A stretch of DNA of 64,000 bases from Vibrio cortegadensis (GCF_024347395.1 NZ_AP025473.1:1240001-1304000); one strand, 5' to 3'; shown: positions 53,396-63,104, counted from the first letter of the stretch. Numbers and translations are program-made. Notes: generated by a model from the letters alone, not told the origin.

Positions 53396-55105
53396 ATGAC
53401 CACTACGACACGCTTTGAAACTGATGTCGTCATTATTGGCGGGGGTGCAACAGGAACCGGCATAATGCGAGATTGTGCTTTACGCGGTATTCCATGCATC
53501 CTCTTGGAAAAAGATGACATCGCCTCAGGAACCACAGGTCGAAATCACGGCCTACTCCATTCAGGTGCGCGTTATGCGGTTACTGATCCTGAATCAGCTA
53601 GAGAGTGTATCCAAGAAAATCAGAACCTTAAGCGAATTGCGAAACATTGCGTCGAAGACACAAGTGGTCTTTTTATTACACTCCCAGAAGATGAATTATC
53701 CTTTCAATCACAGTTCATCTCTTCTTGTAACCACGCAGGGATTGAAACCGAACAACTGACACGCAAACAGGCTCTCGCCCTTGAACCTAACGTTAACCCT
53801 GATCTAATTGGCGCAGTCAAAGTACCTGATGGAACGCTCGATCCTTTTCGTTTATGTGCGTCAAATGTTCTAGATGCCAAAGAACATGGTGCTCGATTGT
53901 TCACTCATACAACGGTTACTTCGCTGATTCGTGAGGGCGATACGGTACTAGGAGTGCGCTGCCTCAACCTGCGCAATAATCATCAATTTGAGATCATCGC
54001 ACGTGAGGTGATCAATGCTGCTGGGATCTGGGGACAAAATATCTGCGAGTATGCGGAACTCAATATCAAAATGTTCCCTGCAAAAGGGTCACTCTTGATC
54101 TTGGATTACCGAATCAACAATCTTGTCATCAACCGCTGCCGTAAACCTTCTGATGCCGACATTTTAGTGCCTGGCGATACCATCTCACTTATCGGCACCA
54201 CATCTGAACATATCGACTATGACCAAATCGACGATCTCCATGTCACCAATAAAGAGGTCGATATTCTATTAGAAGAAGGCGCAAAACTGGCTCCAATCAT
54301 GGCAAACACTCGCGTGCTAAGAGCCTATGCTGGTGTTCGTCCACTTGTGGCCGTTGATGATGATGGAAGTGGTCGCAATATTAGTCGAGGTATCGTTCTC
54401 CTAGACCATGCCGAGCGCGATGGGTTGAATGGCCTAACAACAATCACCGGCGGTAAGTTGATGACTTATCGACTCATGGCAGAACACGCTACTGATCTGA
54501 TTGCTCATAAACTGGATAACTCTGCGCCATGTACTACTCACCTGCGCCCTCTTCCAGGCTCAAATGAAACGCCAAAACAGAAGAAACACACGGCAAGTCT
54601 GGCTAAACCTGTATATGAATCGGCAATTTATCGTCACGGAGAGCGCGCAGAAGCTTTCTTGTCGGATGATAAAAAAAGCCAAGCCGTCATTTGTGAATGC
54701 GAAATGGTCACCGCTGGCGAAATTGAATACGCGATTAAAAACCTTGATGTTCACAATCTTGTAGATCTAAGGCGCAGAACCCGTCTAGGGATGGGCCCAT
54801 GCCAAGGTGAACTATGTACCTATCGTGCCGCAAGCCTATTTGAAGAATACGGCAATGCATCGGGTACTGAGTCTAGCCAACTGCTGAAACACTTTTTAGA
54901 AGAGAGATGGAAAGGGATCAAACCGATTTTTTGGGGCGATGCCCTTAGAGAAGCGGAATTCAGCTACTGGATTTATGAAGGCTTGTTTGGCACTGGCGAT
55001 ATTCCACCAGCGGTTCAACCACAAACAGAAGAAAATAAGAACACCGAGGTTAATCAAGACGAGATCAGCCTAAATAAATTAGGAGAAATGTATGATTCAA
55101 TTTGA
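53396..55105 (+). CDS. glpA: anaerobic glycerol-3-phosphate dehydrogenase subunit A
   Basis: 569 residues. FAD-binding start VVIIGGGATGTGIMRDCALRG (about 11-31), DAO fold to about 390 with PVTDPESAREC and GGKLMTYRLMAEHATD. A BFD-type [2Fe-2S] domain at the C terminus has CECEMVTAGEIEYAI and GPCQGELC. It oxidises glycerol-3-phosphate to dihydroxyacetone phosphate within the GlpABC complex on the inner membrane. The next gene begins 14 bp before its stop. Induced by glycerol-3-phosphate through GlpR, as inferred from the upstream half-sites. Confidence 0.96.
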   Translation: MTTTTRFETDVVIIGGGATGTGIMRDCALRGIPCILLEKDDIASGTTGRNHGLLHSGARYAVTDPESARECIQENQNLKRIAKHCVEDTSGLFITLPEDELSFQSQFISSCNHAGIETEQLTRKQALALEPNVNPDLIGAVKVPDGTLDPFRLCASNVLDAKEHGARLFTHTTVTSLIREGDTVLGVRCLNLRNNHQFEIIAREVINAAGIWGQNICEYAELNIKMFPAKGSLLILDYRINNLVINRCRKPSDADILVPGDTISLIGTTSEHIDYDQIDDLHVTNKEVDILLEEGAKLAPIMANTRVLRAYAGVRPLVAVDDDGSGRNISRGIVLLDHAERDGLNGLTTITGGKLMTYRLMAEHATDLIAHKLDNSAPCTTHLRPLPGSNETPKQKKHTASLAKPVYESAIYRHGERAEAFLSDDKKSQAVICECEMVTAGEIEYAIKNLDVHNLVDLRRRTRLGMGPCQGELCTYRAASLFEEYGNASGTESSQLLKHFLEERWKGIKPIFWGDALREAEFSYWIYEGLFGTGDIPPAVQPQTEENKNTEVNQDEISLNKLGEMYDSI

Positions 55106-56537
55106 TGTGGCGATTATTGGCGGTGGCGTTGCAGGCTATACGGCTGGATTACGTTGTTTAGAAGCTGGCCTGAAAACAGTACTGGTTAGCCAAGGTCAAA
55201 GTGCCATGCATTTTTCATCAGGCTCCATTGATCTGCTTGGTCAAACCCCCGATCACCAAGCCGTTCAATTCCCATTAAATGCAATTAGGCAATTTCCACA
55301 GAACTTTCCGCTTCATCCTTACGCGAAGTTAGGTGCAGCGAAGGTTAAGAATGCACTCAATTGGTACCAACACAAGTTAACGCAACTTGGTTTACCTTTG
55401 CATCAACAAGCCAATGGTGAAAATCATTTTCGCATTACCCCTATGGGAACATTGAAAGCAACGTGGATGTCGCAACCTTTTGTACACCAAGTGACGACAC
55501 AAGCGTCGAGCCTTGCATTCAAAAAGATAATGATGGTCTCCATTGAAGGCTTCCGCGATTTTCAACCACAGATTGCCGTCGACAATTTAGCAAAAGATCC
55601 GATGTTCAAAGGGATCGAAGTCTCTAGCTTGAATGTCTCTATCAACGCATTCAAAACCATGGAGCGTAACCCGCATGAACTTCGCTCTATCGACCTGTCT
55701 AGAGTGTTGAAAGATGAAAGTGAATTCAATGCGTTTGCCGATCAACTGATGACTCACGCAAGTCAAGATGACTTAGTTGTATTACCTGCCATTTTGGGTA
55801 ACGGTGACGGTTTGGCCTTGATGACGAAACTCAAAGCCAGAACAGGACTCAATTTCCATGAAGTTCCCACCATGCCGCCATCACTACTAGGGATTCGCGT
55901 CGAAGAGACAATGAGCCAAGCTTTCATCCGTTTAGGCGGCACGCTTTTAAAAGGTGATTATGCGATTGGTGGAGAAATCAATGAGACCGAGAATGGTACT
56001 GAGTTGTCCATTTTAAACACCAAAAACCTGTCTGATTTACCTCTTAAAGCGGAACACTACATTCTTGCTTCTGGTAGTTTCTTCAGCAAAGGTTTAATCG
56101 CCGGGCATCAGGAGATAAGCGAGCCCGTATTTAACCTAGATGTTTGCCACGCAGGGCTTCGTGAAACTTGGCGTGAACACGATTTCTTCACCGATAAACG
56201 CCACTTATTCATGAGCTTTGGTGTTGAAACCGATCAACATTTCCGCCCTTCTATTGCAGGCAAAACGCTGAATAACGTTTACTGCGCAGGGGCCATTTTG
56301 GCTCACTACAATCCTGTCGTAGAAGGAAGTGGCAGTGGCGTTGCGATCAGTACCGCCCACTCCATCAGTGAAGCGATCATTCAGTCATTCGACCATAGTT
56401 CTATAACAGATAACAGCTCTGTAACAGATAATAGATCTAAAACAGATAACAGCTTTAAAACTGATGAGCCTGCACAGTACAAATCAGAACAGCCATCACC
56501 ACAAAACGAACAAACAACAGATGAGGTGTGTTTATGA
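55092..56537 (+). CDS. glpB: anaerobic glycerol-3-phosphate dehydrogenase subunit B
   Basis: 481 residues. FAD site VAIIGGGVAGYTAGLRCLEAG at 5-25; C-terminal GlpB parts VCHAGLRETWREHDFFTD and CAGAILAHYNPVVEGSGSGVAIST (about 396-419). It carries electrons from GlpA toward GlpC. The family is about 420 residues, so the last 45-50 residues here are extra: four six-residue repeats with core TDN, then a Gln/Glu-rich stretch. The tail looks disordered. Overlaps glpA by 14 bp and glpC by four. Confidence 0.94.
   Translation: MIQFDVAIIGGGVAGYTAGLRCLEAGLKTVLVSQGQSAMHFSSGSIDLLGQTPDHQAVQFPLNAIRQFPQNFPLHPYAKLGAAKVKNALNWYQHKLTQLGLPLHQQANGENHFRITPMGTLKATWMSQPFVHQVTTQASSLAFKKIMMVSIEGFRDFQPQIAVDNLAKDPMFKGIEVSSLNVSINAFKTMERNPHELRSIDLSRVLKDESEFNAFADQLMTHASQDDLVVLPAILGNGDGLALMTKLKARTGLNFHEVPTMPPSLLGIRVEETMSQAFIRLGGTLLKGDYAIGGEINETENGTELSILNTKNLSDLPLKAEHYILASGSFFSKGLIAGHQEISEPVFNLDVCHAGLRETWREHDFFTDKRHLFMSFGVETDQHFRPSIAGKTLNNVYCAGAILAHYNPVVEGSGSGVAISTAHSISEAIIQSFDHSSITDNSSVTDNRSKTDNSFKTDEPAQYKSEQPSPQNEQTTDEVCL
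56400..56471 (+). repeat. 18-bp coding tandem repeat in glpB
   Basis: Four units of 18 bp (56400, 56418, 56436, 56454), first three about 75-85% alike and the fourth more diverged, encode [SF]xTDxx hexapeptides (SITDNS, SVTDNR, SKTDNS, FKTDEP). Confidence 0.85.
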
Positions 56538-57763
56538 GCCAAGCCTTCATAGAAAACGCGTCTAAAGACACCAGCTTCGATCAATGCATTAAATGTACAG
56601 TATGTACGGTTTACTGCCCTGTTGCGAAAGCAAACCCTGATTTCCCGGGCCCAAAACAGTGCGGTCCAGATGGTGAACGCCTACGAATTAAGAGTGCAGA
56701 TTATTACGACGATGTACTCAAGTATTGCACCAACTGCAAACGCTGCGAAACTGCCTGCCCTTCTGGCGTTAAGATTGGCGACATTATCGCGGTTGCGAGA
56801 GGAAAATACGAAAAAAGAAAACTCAACCCAAAAACGGTTAGAGATTTCGTGCTCAGCCATACCGATCTTTTCGGCTCCATAGCGACCCCTGTCGCGCCTA
56901 TCGTCAATGCGGCAACGTCGATCAATATCGTCAAGAAAGTCATGCACAAAACCATTGGCGTACACGATCACAAATCGCTCCCGAAATATTCTCACGGTAC
57001 GTTCCGTCGTTGGTTTAAGCAGAACTGTACGAGCCAACCGCTTTACCCAAGACAAGTCAGTTACTTTCATGGCTGTTTCGTCAATTATAACCACCCTCAG
57101 CTTGGAAAAGATTTCATCAAAGTCATGAACGCGATGAGCATTGGTGTGCGCCTGCTTGATAAAGAGAAATGTTGCGGCGTACCTCTGATTGCCAACGGTT
57201 TTCATGATAAAGCGCGAAAAAATGCGTTACTCAATGTTGAGAATATGGAAAAAGTGGTTGGGACCTACCAAACTGAAATCCTCTCTACGTCTTCAACTTG
57301 CTCTTTTACACTCCAAACCGAGTACCCACATGTGCTTGGTGTCGACAACAGTAAGGTTGCACAAAAAATCCAGTACGTCACACGATTCCTTCTGAAAGAG
57401 TTCATGAGTGGTAACGCGCCAAAAATGAAGCCAATAAATAAACGTATTGTCTACCATACTCCTTGTCACTTAGAGCGCAGCGGCGGCGTGATTTTTACCA
57501 CTGAACTGCTCAAAATGATTCCAGGATTAGAAGTTATTATTCTTGATAGCGAATGTTGTGGGCTAGCCGGAACTTATGGATTCAAAGAGGAAAACTACGA
57601 CACTTCAATGAAGATTGGCTCTCATTTGTTTGAGAAAATCAAATCATCAGAAGCGGACTATGCGATCACTGACTGCGAAACCTGTAAATGGCAGATAGAA
57701 GAAAATACTCAACTCGAAACGATTCACCCTATTAGTTTATTAGCCATGGCGTTAGCCGAGTAA
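56534..57763 (+). CDS. glpC: anaerobic glycerol-3-phosphate dehydrogenase subunit C
   Basis: 409 residues from ATG 56534, which overlaps the glpB stop as ATGA and has GAGGTG upstream. Two [4Fe-4S] ferredoxin motifs: CIKCTVCTVYCPV (about 18-30) and CTNCKRCETACPSG (about 66-79). Two CCG cysteine-rich domains follow (KCCGVPL, ECCGLAGTYG; also HTPCHL and CETCKWQ). It anchors GlpAB and passes electrons to the quinone pool, for fumarate or nitrate respiration. The last gene of glpABC, followed by a strong hairpin. Confidence 0.96.
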   Translation: MSQAFIENASKDTSFDQCIKCTVCTVYCPVAKANPDFPGPKQCGPDGERLRIKSADYYDDVLKYCTNCKRCETACPSGVKIGDIIAVARGKYEKRKLNPKTVRDFVLSHTDLFGSIATPVAPIVNAATSINIVKKVMHKTIGVHDHKSLPKYSHGTFRRWFKQNCTSQPLYPRQVSYFHGCFVNYNHPQLGKDFIKVMNAMSIGVRLLDKEKCCGVPLIANGFHDKARKNALLNVENMEKVVGTYQTEILSTSSTCSFTLQTEYPHVLGVDNSKVAQKIQYVTRFLLKEFMSGNAPKMKPINKRIVYHTPCHLERSGGVIFTTELLKMIPGLEVIILDSECCGLAGTYGFKEENYDTSMKIGSHLFEKIKSSEADYAITDCETCKWQIEENTQLETIHPISLLAMALAE

Positions 57764-57818
57764 CCAAACAACTGAATTAGCAATATCTCAAAATACCGAA
57801 GCAAGAAGCATCCTTAGC

Positions 57819-57850
57819 GCGGCCATGGTTCATCAGTCATCCACGGCCGC
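57819..57850 (+). terminator. GC-rich hairpin after glpC
   Basis: GCGGCC-A-TGG (57819-57828) pairs with CCA-C-GGCCGC (57841-57850), one mismatch. The pyrimidine-rich CTCTTAT array begins four bases later and could stand in for a U tract. Confidence 0.7.
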
Positions 57851-57853
57851 CCT

Positions 57854-57916
57854 CTCTTATCTCTTATCTCTTATCTCTTATCTCTTATCTCTTATCTCTT
57901 ATCTCTTATCTCTTAT
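57854..57916. repeat. heptamer repeat, nine copies of CTCTTAT
   Basis: Nine perfect tandem copies fill 57854-57916, then a tenth changed in its last base. They start just after the glpC hairpin and lie about 350 bp before the formate dehydrogenase start. The rest of 57924-58269 is AT-rich with no gene seen. Confidence 0.95.
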
Positions 57917-58269
57917 CTCTTACCATAATTAGGCTTAATTTTTCTCCTCTTCTACTGACTTATCTCACTATTTTTATAGAGCTTTTAGTCTATTTTCAGA
58001 GTCCACATCGCAACTATTCTTATTTCTATCAATAAGATGGTTTAATACGACAAATATGCAAAATTAACCCTAGACAGAGTGCGGATTATGAGGGTAATGT
58101 CACACGCATTTCACCCTCATTTTATTATGGTTAATAGGGAATAGCTCCCATGTAGGTCTACTACGAGCTAATAGCATTGAACGCAACATGCCAGAATAAA
58201 TATAAAGCTTTGAAAGTAATCGAGAATTACTCATTCGAGGCACATCCGCATTCAATAAGCGAGGAACGT

Positions 58270-61200
58270 ATGGTTCAAATAGTTATCGATGGTAAACATA
58301 GAATTGCCGAACAAGGGCAAACTTTACTCGAAGCAGCCAAAGTCTGTGGTGTCGACATTCCATCTTTATGCGGACTCAATAAAACGGCGGATAAAGTGCC
58401 CTGCGATCTTTGTGTCGTAGAAGTGGAAAGTGGCGGAACAAAACGTTCATGTGAGATTGAAGTCTATAATGGGCTCAATGTAATTACTCAATCTAAGGCT
58501 CTGAGCGCTCACCGAAAGAAAGCGCTAAACCGTATCATGACGGATCACTATGCAGATTGCGAAGCACCCTGTAAAACCGCCTGCCCTGCGGGTGTCGATA
58601 TTCAATCATACCTATTCCATATCGCACAAAACGATCACCAAAAAGCAATCGAGGTCATCAAACGCACTCTTCCTATGCCTCTCTCAATTGGCCGCGTTTG
58701 TCCTGCTTTTTGTGAAACCGAATGTCGTCGAGGTTTAGTGGATGATTCCATCGCAATTCGACAACTTAAGCGACATGCCGCAGATGCCGATTTAGCCGCC
58801 CAAGAGAGCTATACACCACCGAAGAAAGCCGACAAAAATAAACGTGTGGCTATTGTGGGTAGTGGCCCTGGCGGATTAACCACGGGCTATTTTCTATCAA
58901 ATGAAGGTTATTCAGTCACTGTATTTGAATCCATGCCTCAAGCGGGTGGTTGGCTGCGTTATGGCATTCCAGAATACCGCTTACCTAAAAGCATTCTCGA
59001 TAAAGAGATAGAATTAATGTGCCGCAATGGCATGGTGATTGAGTGCAACAAAAAACTTGGTGTTGATTTTACCTTATCAAGTTTGAGTGAAGATTATGAT
59101 GCCGTTTGTCTCGCGGTTGGTGCATCTCAAGCGGTAGAGATGAATTACACCGGAAGCGAACTTGATGGTTGTTATCTTGGTGTTGACTACCTAAAAGATT
59201 ATGTAACTGAACAAACTTATACTACGGGTAAAAAAGTCGCCATTATTGGAGGTGGTAATACTGCAATTGACTGCGCAAGAACGGCAGTACGTGATGGCGC
59301 AGACACTACACTCATCTACCGTCGAACTCGCGATGAAATGCCTGCTGAAGATTACGAAATTGAAGAAGCAGAACATGAAGGGGTGAAATTTCACTTTTTA
59401 ACCAACCCCGTCGAAAACATGAGCGACGACAATGGCCGTGTCAAAGAAGTTCGATTAGAGCGCATGAAGCTTGGTCCAGCAGACGCATCTGGCAGACGCA
59501 GTCCAAAACCGACAGGTGAATTTTTCACAGAAGCTTTTGATACGGTGGTTGCGGCAGTATCACAAAAGCCAGACCTGAGCTTTATGGATAACGAATCACT
59601 CGAAATTCCATTAACTCGCTGGAATACGGCGGACGCGAATCCGGAAACAATGCATAGCGGAACGGGCAACATATTCAGTATTGGTGATTTTCGTCGTGGC
59701 CCAGCCACCGCAGTCGAAGCCGTTGGTGATGGACGTATCGCAGCCGAAGCCATGGATCGCTTCTTCAATGGTGACATGGAAAATATCCCTGTTACTCCAT
59801 TTAATTCACGTAAAGAGAAGAAGCTTAAGCAAATAGATCCGCTGCAATTTGAGAATCTACAAAAAGTCGCGCGTAAAATCATGCCGGAGCTCACCGCAGA
59901 ACAGCGCGCACAGAGTTTTGATGAAGTAGAGACTGGCTTTGATAATGCTGATGCAATCGCTGAAGCAGCACGATGCTTAGAGTGTGGTTGCCAAGCCAAT
60001 ACTGATTGTGACCTTCGTGATTATTCGACCGAATATGGCGCAGTACAAACTTTCGACCATGCTATCGACATTCAATCGAACTACTACTGGCAAGAGAATC
60101 GCTGCAAAGAATCGCGTCAAAAATTCGAAGTCGATAGCAGTTCAGAATTTGTGATTTTCGATGCAAACCGCTGCATCAGTTGTGGTCAATGTGTACAAGC
60201 ATGTCGAGATCAATCGGTGCACGGCATTCTAAGCTTTATGACCAATAAAGATGGAACGCCCGCTTCTCGTCCTGAATGCCGTCCAAACTTTGGGGCAAAT
60301 AAAACCTTAATGGGTGATTCTAACTGTGTTCAGTGTGGCGCTTGCATTCAAGCTTGCCCAACAGGCGCAATGACCGATGCTCGTGATCGTTCTCAAGGCC
60401 GAACCGAAACATTAAAAGCGGTTGATACGATCTGCACTTATTGTGGTGTCGGCTGTAAACTCACCATGTATGTGGACGAGCAACGCAATAAAATTCAGTA
60501 TGTTGAAGGGGCAAACTCTCCAGTAAACGAAGGCATGTTGTGTGTTAAAGGACGCTTTGGCTTCGACTTTATCGCCGATGACAACCGCTTAACCACGCCG
60601 CTCATCAGAAAAGATGGCTGGTTACAGCCTGCGAGTTGGGATGAGGCAATTACACTCGTCGCAGAGAAATTCAGTGCCATCAAAAATGGATTTGGCGGTA
60701 ATGCCCTAGCTGGCTTCTCATCTGCCAAAACAACCAACGAAGATAACTATGCCTTCCAAAAGTTCATTCGTCGTGAGCTTGGAACGAACAATGTGGACCA
60801 CTGTGCTCGGTTGTGTCACGCCTCAACCGTAACTGGCCTCGAAGCCTCGCTAGGAAGTGGCGCAATGACCAATGATATTCCAAGTATTAAACACTCGGAT
60901 GTCATTTTCATCATTGGTTCAGATACCACTGCCGCTCACCCTATCATTGGGTCGCACATTAAACAGGCAGTGCGTCATCATGGAGCGCGATTGATCGTTG
61001 CAGATCCAAAACGTATTGATATTTCAGACCACGCGGAATTGTATCTAGCACACCGCCCCGGTACTGATGTGATGCTGATTAACGGGGTCATGCAGCAAAT
61101 TATCAAACACGGTTGGTACGACCAAGAGTACATTGAAGATCGCGTCGATGGTTTTGATACCTTGCTGCAAGAGGTCATGTCACCTAGCTACGCTCTGGAT

Positions 61201-62466
61201 AAAGTAGAGCTAGTGACAGGCGTTAAGGCAGACGATATTTTCGCAATGGCTCGTTTAATTGGTACTGCGGAACGCACCGCAGTTTACTACTCAATGGGGA
61301 TCACTCAACATACAACAGGACACGATAACGTTCGTTCTATCGCTAACTTACAACTTCTTTGCGGTAATATCGGAATTGAAGGCGGTGGTATTAACCCATT
61401 ACGCGGTCAGTCGAATGTTCAAGGTGCTTGTGACATGGGGGCTTTACCGAATAACTATCCGGGCTATCAGAAAGTATATAACCCATTAGTTCGCCAAAAA
61501 TTTGCAATGGAATGGAACGCTCCAAACCTTCCTATCGAGTCTGGCTTAACCTTAACTGAAATTATTGACGCCGCATGTAAGCGTGAAGTGCGCGGTATGT
61601 ACGTTATGGGTGAAAACCCGGTGTTGAGTGACCCTAACCAAGCGCACGTTATTGAGGGATTAGAAGCGTTAGATTTCTTGGTGGTACAAGATATTTTCTT
61701 AACTGAAACCGCTCAGTATGCGGATGTGGTCCTGCCCTCTTGCTCTTTTGCAGAAAAAGGCGGCCATTTTACCAATACCGAACGTCGAGTTCAGCGTATT
61801 AATCCTGCCGTAAAACCACCTGGCGAAGCAAAAGAGGACTGGGTGATCATCCAATCTATTGCTAATGCTATGGGCGGCGAATGGAATTACCAACACGTTT
61901 CAGATATTACAGACGAGATTGCCCGCGTAACACCACAATACGGCGGGTTACGTTGGGAGAACATCACCATTGATGGGATCCAATGGCCGAGTAACAAAAA
62001 CAACCCTGAAGGCACTCGTATTATGCACCAAACTCAGTTTACTCGTGGGCGGGGTCAAATGGAGGCGATTCCATTCAGGTATGCTGCAGAACTGCCTGAC
62101 GACGAATTCCCTCTTGTGCTTACAACAGGTCGCGTACTTGAACAGTTCCATACCGGCACGATGACTCGTAAAACAAAAGGACTGAACAACCTAGCCGGTC
62201 CACGTGCGATGATCAGTGTTGCTGATGCCGAAGCCCTTGGAATCAAGAACGGTCAACCACTAAGAGTATCGACTCGACGTGGTTCTATCGAAATTGATGC
62301 TTTTGTGACAAAACGAATGCAAAAAGGGGTGGTGTTTATTCCATTCCACTTTGTTGAGTCTCCTGTAAATAGACTTACAACCACCGCCACGGATCCTCAT
62401 GCGAAGATCCCTGAGTTTAAAGTTGCAGCAGTGAAAGTCGAAGTGTTGGAGATGCAGCCACACTAA
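58270..62466 (+). CDS. fused NAD(P)-linked formate dehydrogenase (molybdopterin catalytic subunit plus GltD-like reductase)
   Basis: 1398 residues from ATG 58270 (GAGGAA upstream). Order: [2Fe-2S] domain with C34, C45, C48 and C61; a cysteine-rich Fe-S region (CKTACPAG, CPAFCETEC); a glutamate-synthase-small-subunit-like FAD/NAD(P) module (about 196-560; VAIVGSGPGGLTTGYF and VAIIGGGNTAIDCARTA); two [4Fe-4S] motifs (CISCGQCVQAC, CVQCGACIQACP); the formate dehydrogenase Fe-S motif CTYCGVGC; then the molybdopterin domains. The active site is CARLCH with C849 and H850, Cys in place of selenocysteine. It should oxidise formate to CO2 and pass electrons to NAD(P) in one chain. Confidence 0.9.
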   Translation: MVQIVIDGKHRIAEQGQTLLEAAKVCGVDIPSLCGLNKTADKVPCDLCVVEVESGGTKRSCEIEVYNGLNVITQSKALSAHRKKALNRIMTDHYADCEAPCKTACPAGVDIQSYLFHIAQNDHQKAIEVIKRTLPMPLSIGRVCPAFCETECRRGLVDDSIAIRQLKRHAADADLAAQESYTPPKKADKNKRVAIVGSGPGGLTTGYFLSNEGYSVTVFESMPQAGGWLRYGIPEYRLPKSILDKEIELMCRNGMVIECNKKLGVDFTLSSLSEDYDAVCLAVGASQAVEMNYTGSELDGCYLGVDYLKDYVTEQTYTTGKKVAIIGGGNTAIDCARTAVRDGADTTLIYRRTRDEMPAEDYEIEEAEHEGVKFHFLTNPVENMSDDNGRVKEVRLERMKLGPADASGRRSPKPTGEFFTEAFDTVVAAVSQKPDLSFMDNESLEIPLTRWNTADANPETMHSGTGNIFSIGDFRRGPATAVEAVGDGRIAAEAMDRFFNGDMENIPVTPFNSRKEKKLKQIDPLQFENLQKVARKIMPELTAEQRAQSFDEVETGFDNADAIAEAARCLECGCQANTDCDLRDYSTEYGAVQTFDHAIDIQSNYYWQENRCKESRQKFEVDSSSEFVIFDANRCISCGQCVQACRDQSVHGILSFMTNKDGTPASRPECRPNFGANKTLMGDSNCVQCGACIQACPTGAMTDARDRSQGRTETLKAVDTICTYCGVGCKLTMYVDEQRNKIQYVEGANSPVNEGMLCVKGRFGFDFIADDNRLTTPLIRKDGWLQPASWDEAITLVAEKFSAIKNGFGGNALAGFSSAKTTNEDNYAFQKFIRRELGTNNVDHCARLCHASTVTGLEASLGSGAMTNDIPSIKHSDVIFIIGSDTTAAHPIIGSHIKQAVRHHGARLIVADPKRIDISDHAELYLAHRPGTDVMLINGVMQQIIKHGWYDQEYIEDRVDGFDTLLQEVMSPSYALDKVELVTGVKADDIFAMARLIGTAERTAVYYSMGITQHTTGHDNVRSIANLQLLCGNIGIEGGGINPLRGQSNVQGACDMGALPNNYPGYQKVYNPLVRQKFAMEWNAPNLPIESGLTLTEIIDAACKREVRGMYVMGENPVLSDPNQAHVIEGLEALDFLVVQDIFLTETAQYADVVLPSCSFAEKGGHFTNTERRVQRINPAVKPPGEAKEDWVIIQSIANAMGGEWNYQHVSDITDEIARVTPQYGGLRWENITIDGIQWPSNKNNPEGTRIMHQTQFTRGRGQMEAIPFRYAAELPDDEFPLVLTTGRVLEQFHTGTMTRKTKGLNNLAGPRAMISVADAEALGIKNGQPLRVSTRRGSIEIDAFVTKRMQKGVVFIPFHFVESPVNRLTTTATDPHAKIPEFKVAAVKVEVLEMQPH

Positions 62467-62494
62467 ATTTTCCAAATTCATGACATAACGTCAC

Positions 62495-62523
62495 AAAGCC
62501 CAGCACCTGTTGGGCTTTCCCTT
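62495..62523 (+). terminator. terminator after the formate dehydrogenase gene
   Basis: AAAGCCCA (62495-62502) pairs with TGGGCTTT (62511-62518), followed by CCCTTTT. Confidence 0.8.
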
Positions 62524-62739
62524 TTATGCCTTTTTATTAGACAAACTTTGCTTGTAAAATAGTCGCAAGATCGGTTTTTAACCACTTGAATCAAAACAAT
62601 AAAATTTATTATTGACTCTTATCCAGAATACGTTAAAGTACGTCTCGTCTTCAGTGAGTTGTCCCAGACAAAAGAATTTACGAAAATTGGAAACGTCTTT
62701 CGAGACAATGGTGCCGATTATCGCAATCAAGAATTGCGT

Positions 62740-62826
62740 GCCCTGGTGGTGGAATTGGTAGACACAAGGGATTTAAAATCCCTCGGCGTTCGCGCTGTGC
62801 CGGTTCAAGTCCGGCCCGGGGCACCA
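62740..62826 (+). tRNA. tRNA-Leu (TAA)
   Basis: 87 nt including CCA. Class II tRNA with a long variable arm (CGGCGTTCGCGCTG) and anticodon stem GGGATTTAAAATCCC giving TAA. Nearly identical in layout to E. coli leuZ. A tRNA-Gly follows 34 bp later; both are probably cotranscribed. Confidence 0.96.
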
Positions 62827-62860
62827 TCTTTTAAAGCCTGTATTCTTTGAATTCAGCAAT

Positions 62861-62936
62861 GCGACACTAGCTCAGCTGGTAGAGCGCAACCTTGCCAAGG
62901 TTGAGGTCACGAGTTCGAACCTCGTGTGTCGCTCCA
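62861..62936 (+). tRNA. tRNA-Gly (GCC)
   Basis: 76 nt including CCA, acceptor GCGACAC/GTGTCGC, anticodon loop TTGCCAA (GCC), T arm GAGTTCGAACCTC. It is followed by a terminator and then by decayed copies of itself. Confidence 0.96.
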
Positions 62937-62960
62937 AATTTCTTTAAGTAGAAAGTATTA

Positions 62961-62989
62961 AGCCCTGATAGAAATGTCAGGGCTTTTTT
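62961..62989 (+). terminator. terminator of the tRNA-Leu/tRNA-Gly unit
   Basis: AGCCCTGA (62961-62968) pairs with TCAGGGCT (62977-62984), followed by a T run. Confidence 0.92.
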
Positions 62990-62999
62990 GCATCTAGAG

Positions 63000-63081
63000 T
63001 TAGTCCGCAAAGAGCACAACCTTACCAAGGTTGAGGTCACGCCTAATGGTTTAAAGAGAGGGAACCTCGTGTGTCGCTCCA
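63000..63081 (+). pseudogene. decayed second copy of the tRNA-Gly
   Basis: Matches the tRNA-Gly at 62861-62936 from the D arm to CCA, keeping AAGGTTGAGGTCACG and AACCTCGTGTGTCGCTCCA. The 5' acceptor half is lost, the anticodon loop reads TTACCAA, and about 19 bp (CCTAATGGTTTAAAGAGAG) is inserted in the T-arm region. It cannot fold as a tRNA. Confidence 0.85.
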
Positions 63082-63104
63082 AATTTCTTTATGAAGAAAG
63101 CATA

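Noticed and set aside
56681..57205. Long minus-strand open frame inside glpC
   Set aside because: It lies fully within a well-supported gene on the other strand, has no ribosome site and no protein-like features.
57854..57923. CRISPR array
   Set aside because: Units are 7 bp with no spacers; a simple sequence repeat.
59391..59999. 202-codon minus-strand frame inside the formate dehydrogenase gene
   Set aside because: Antisense to conserved coding sequence; Ser-rich composition is what the opposite strand of such codons gives.
60799..60819. Selenocysteine codon in the formate dehydrogenase active site
   Set aside because: The codon at the active-site position is TGT (Cys849), and no in-frame TGA is present.
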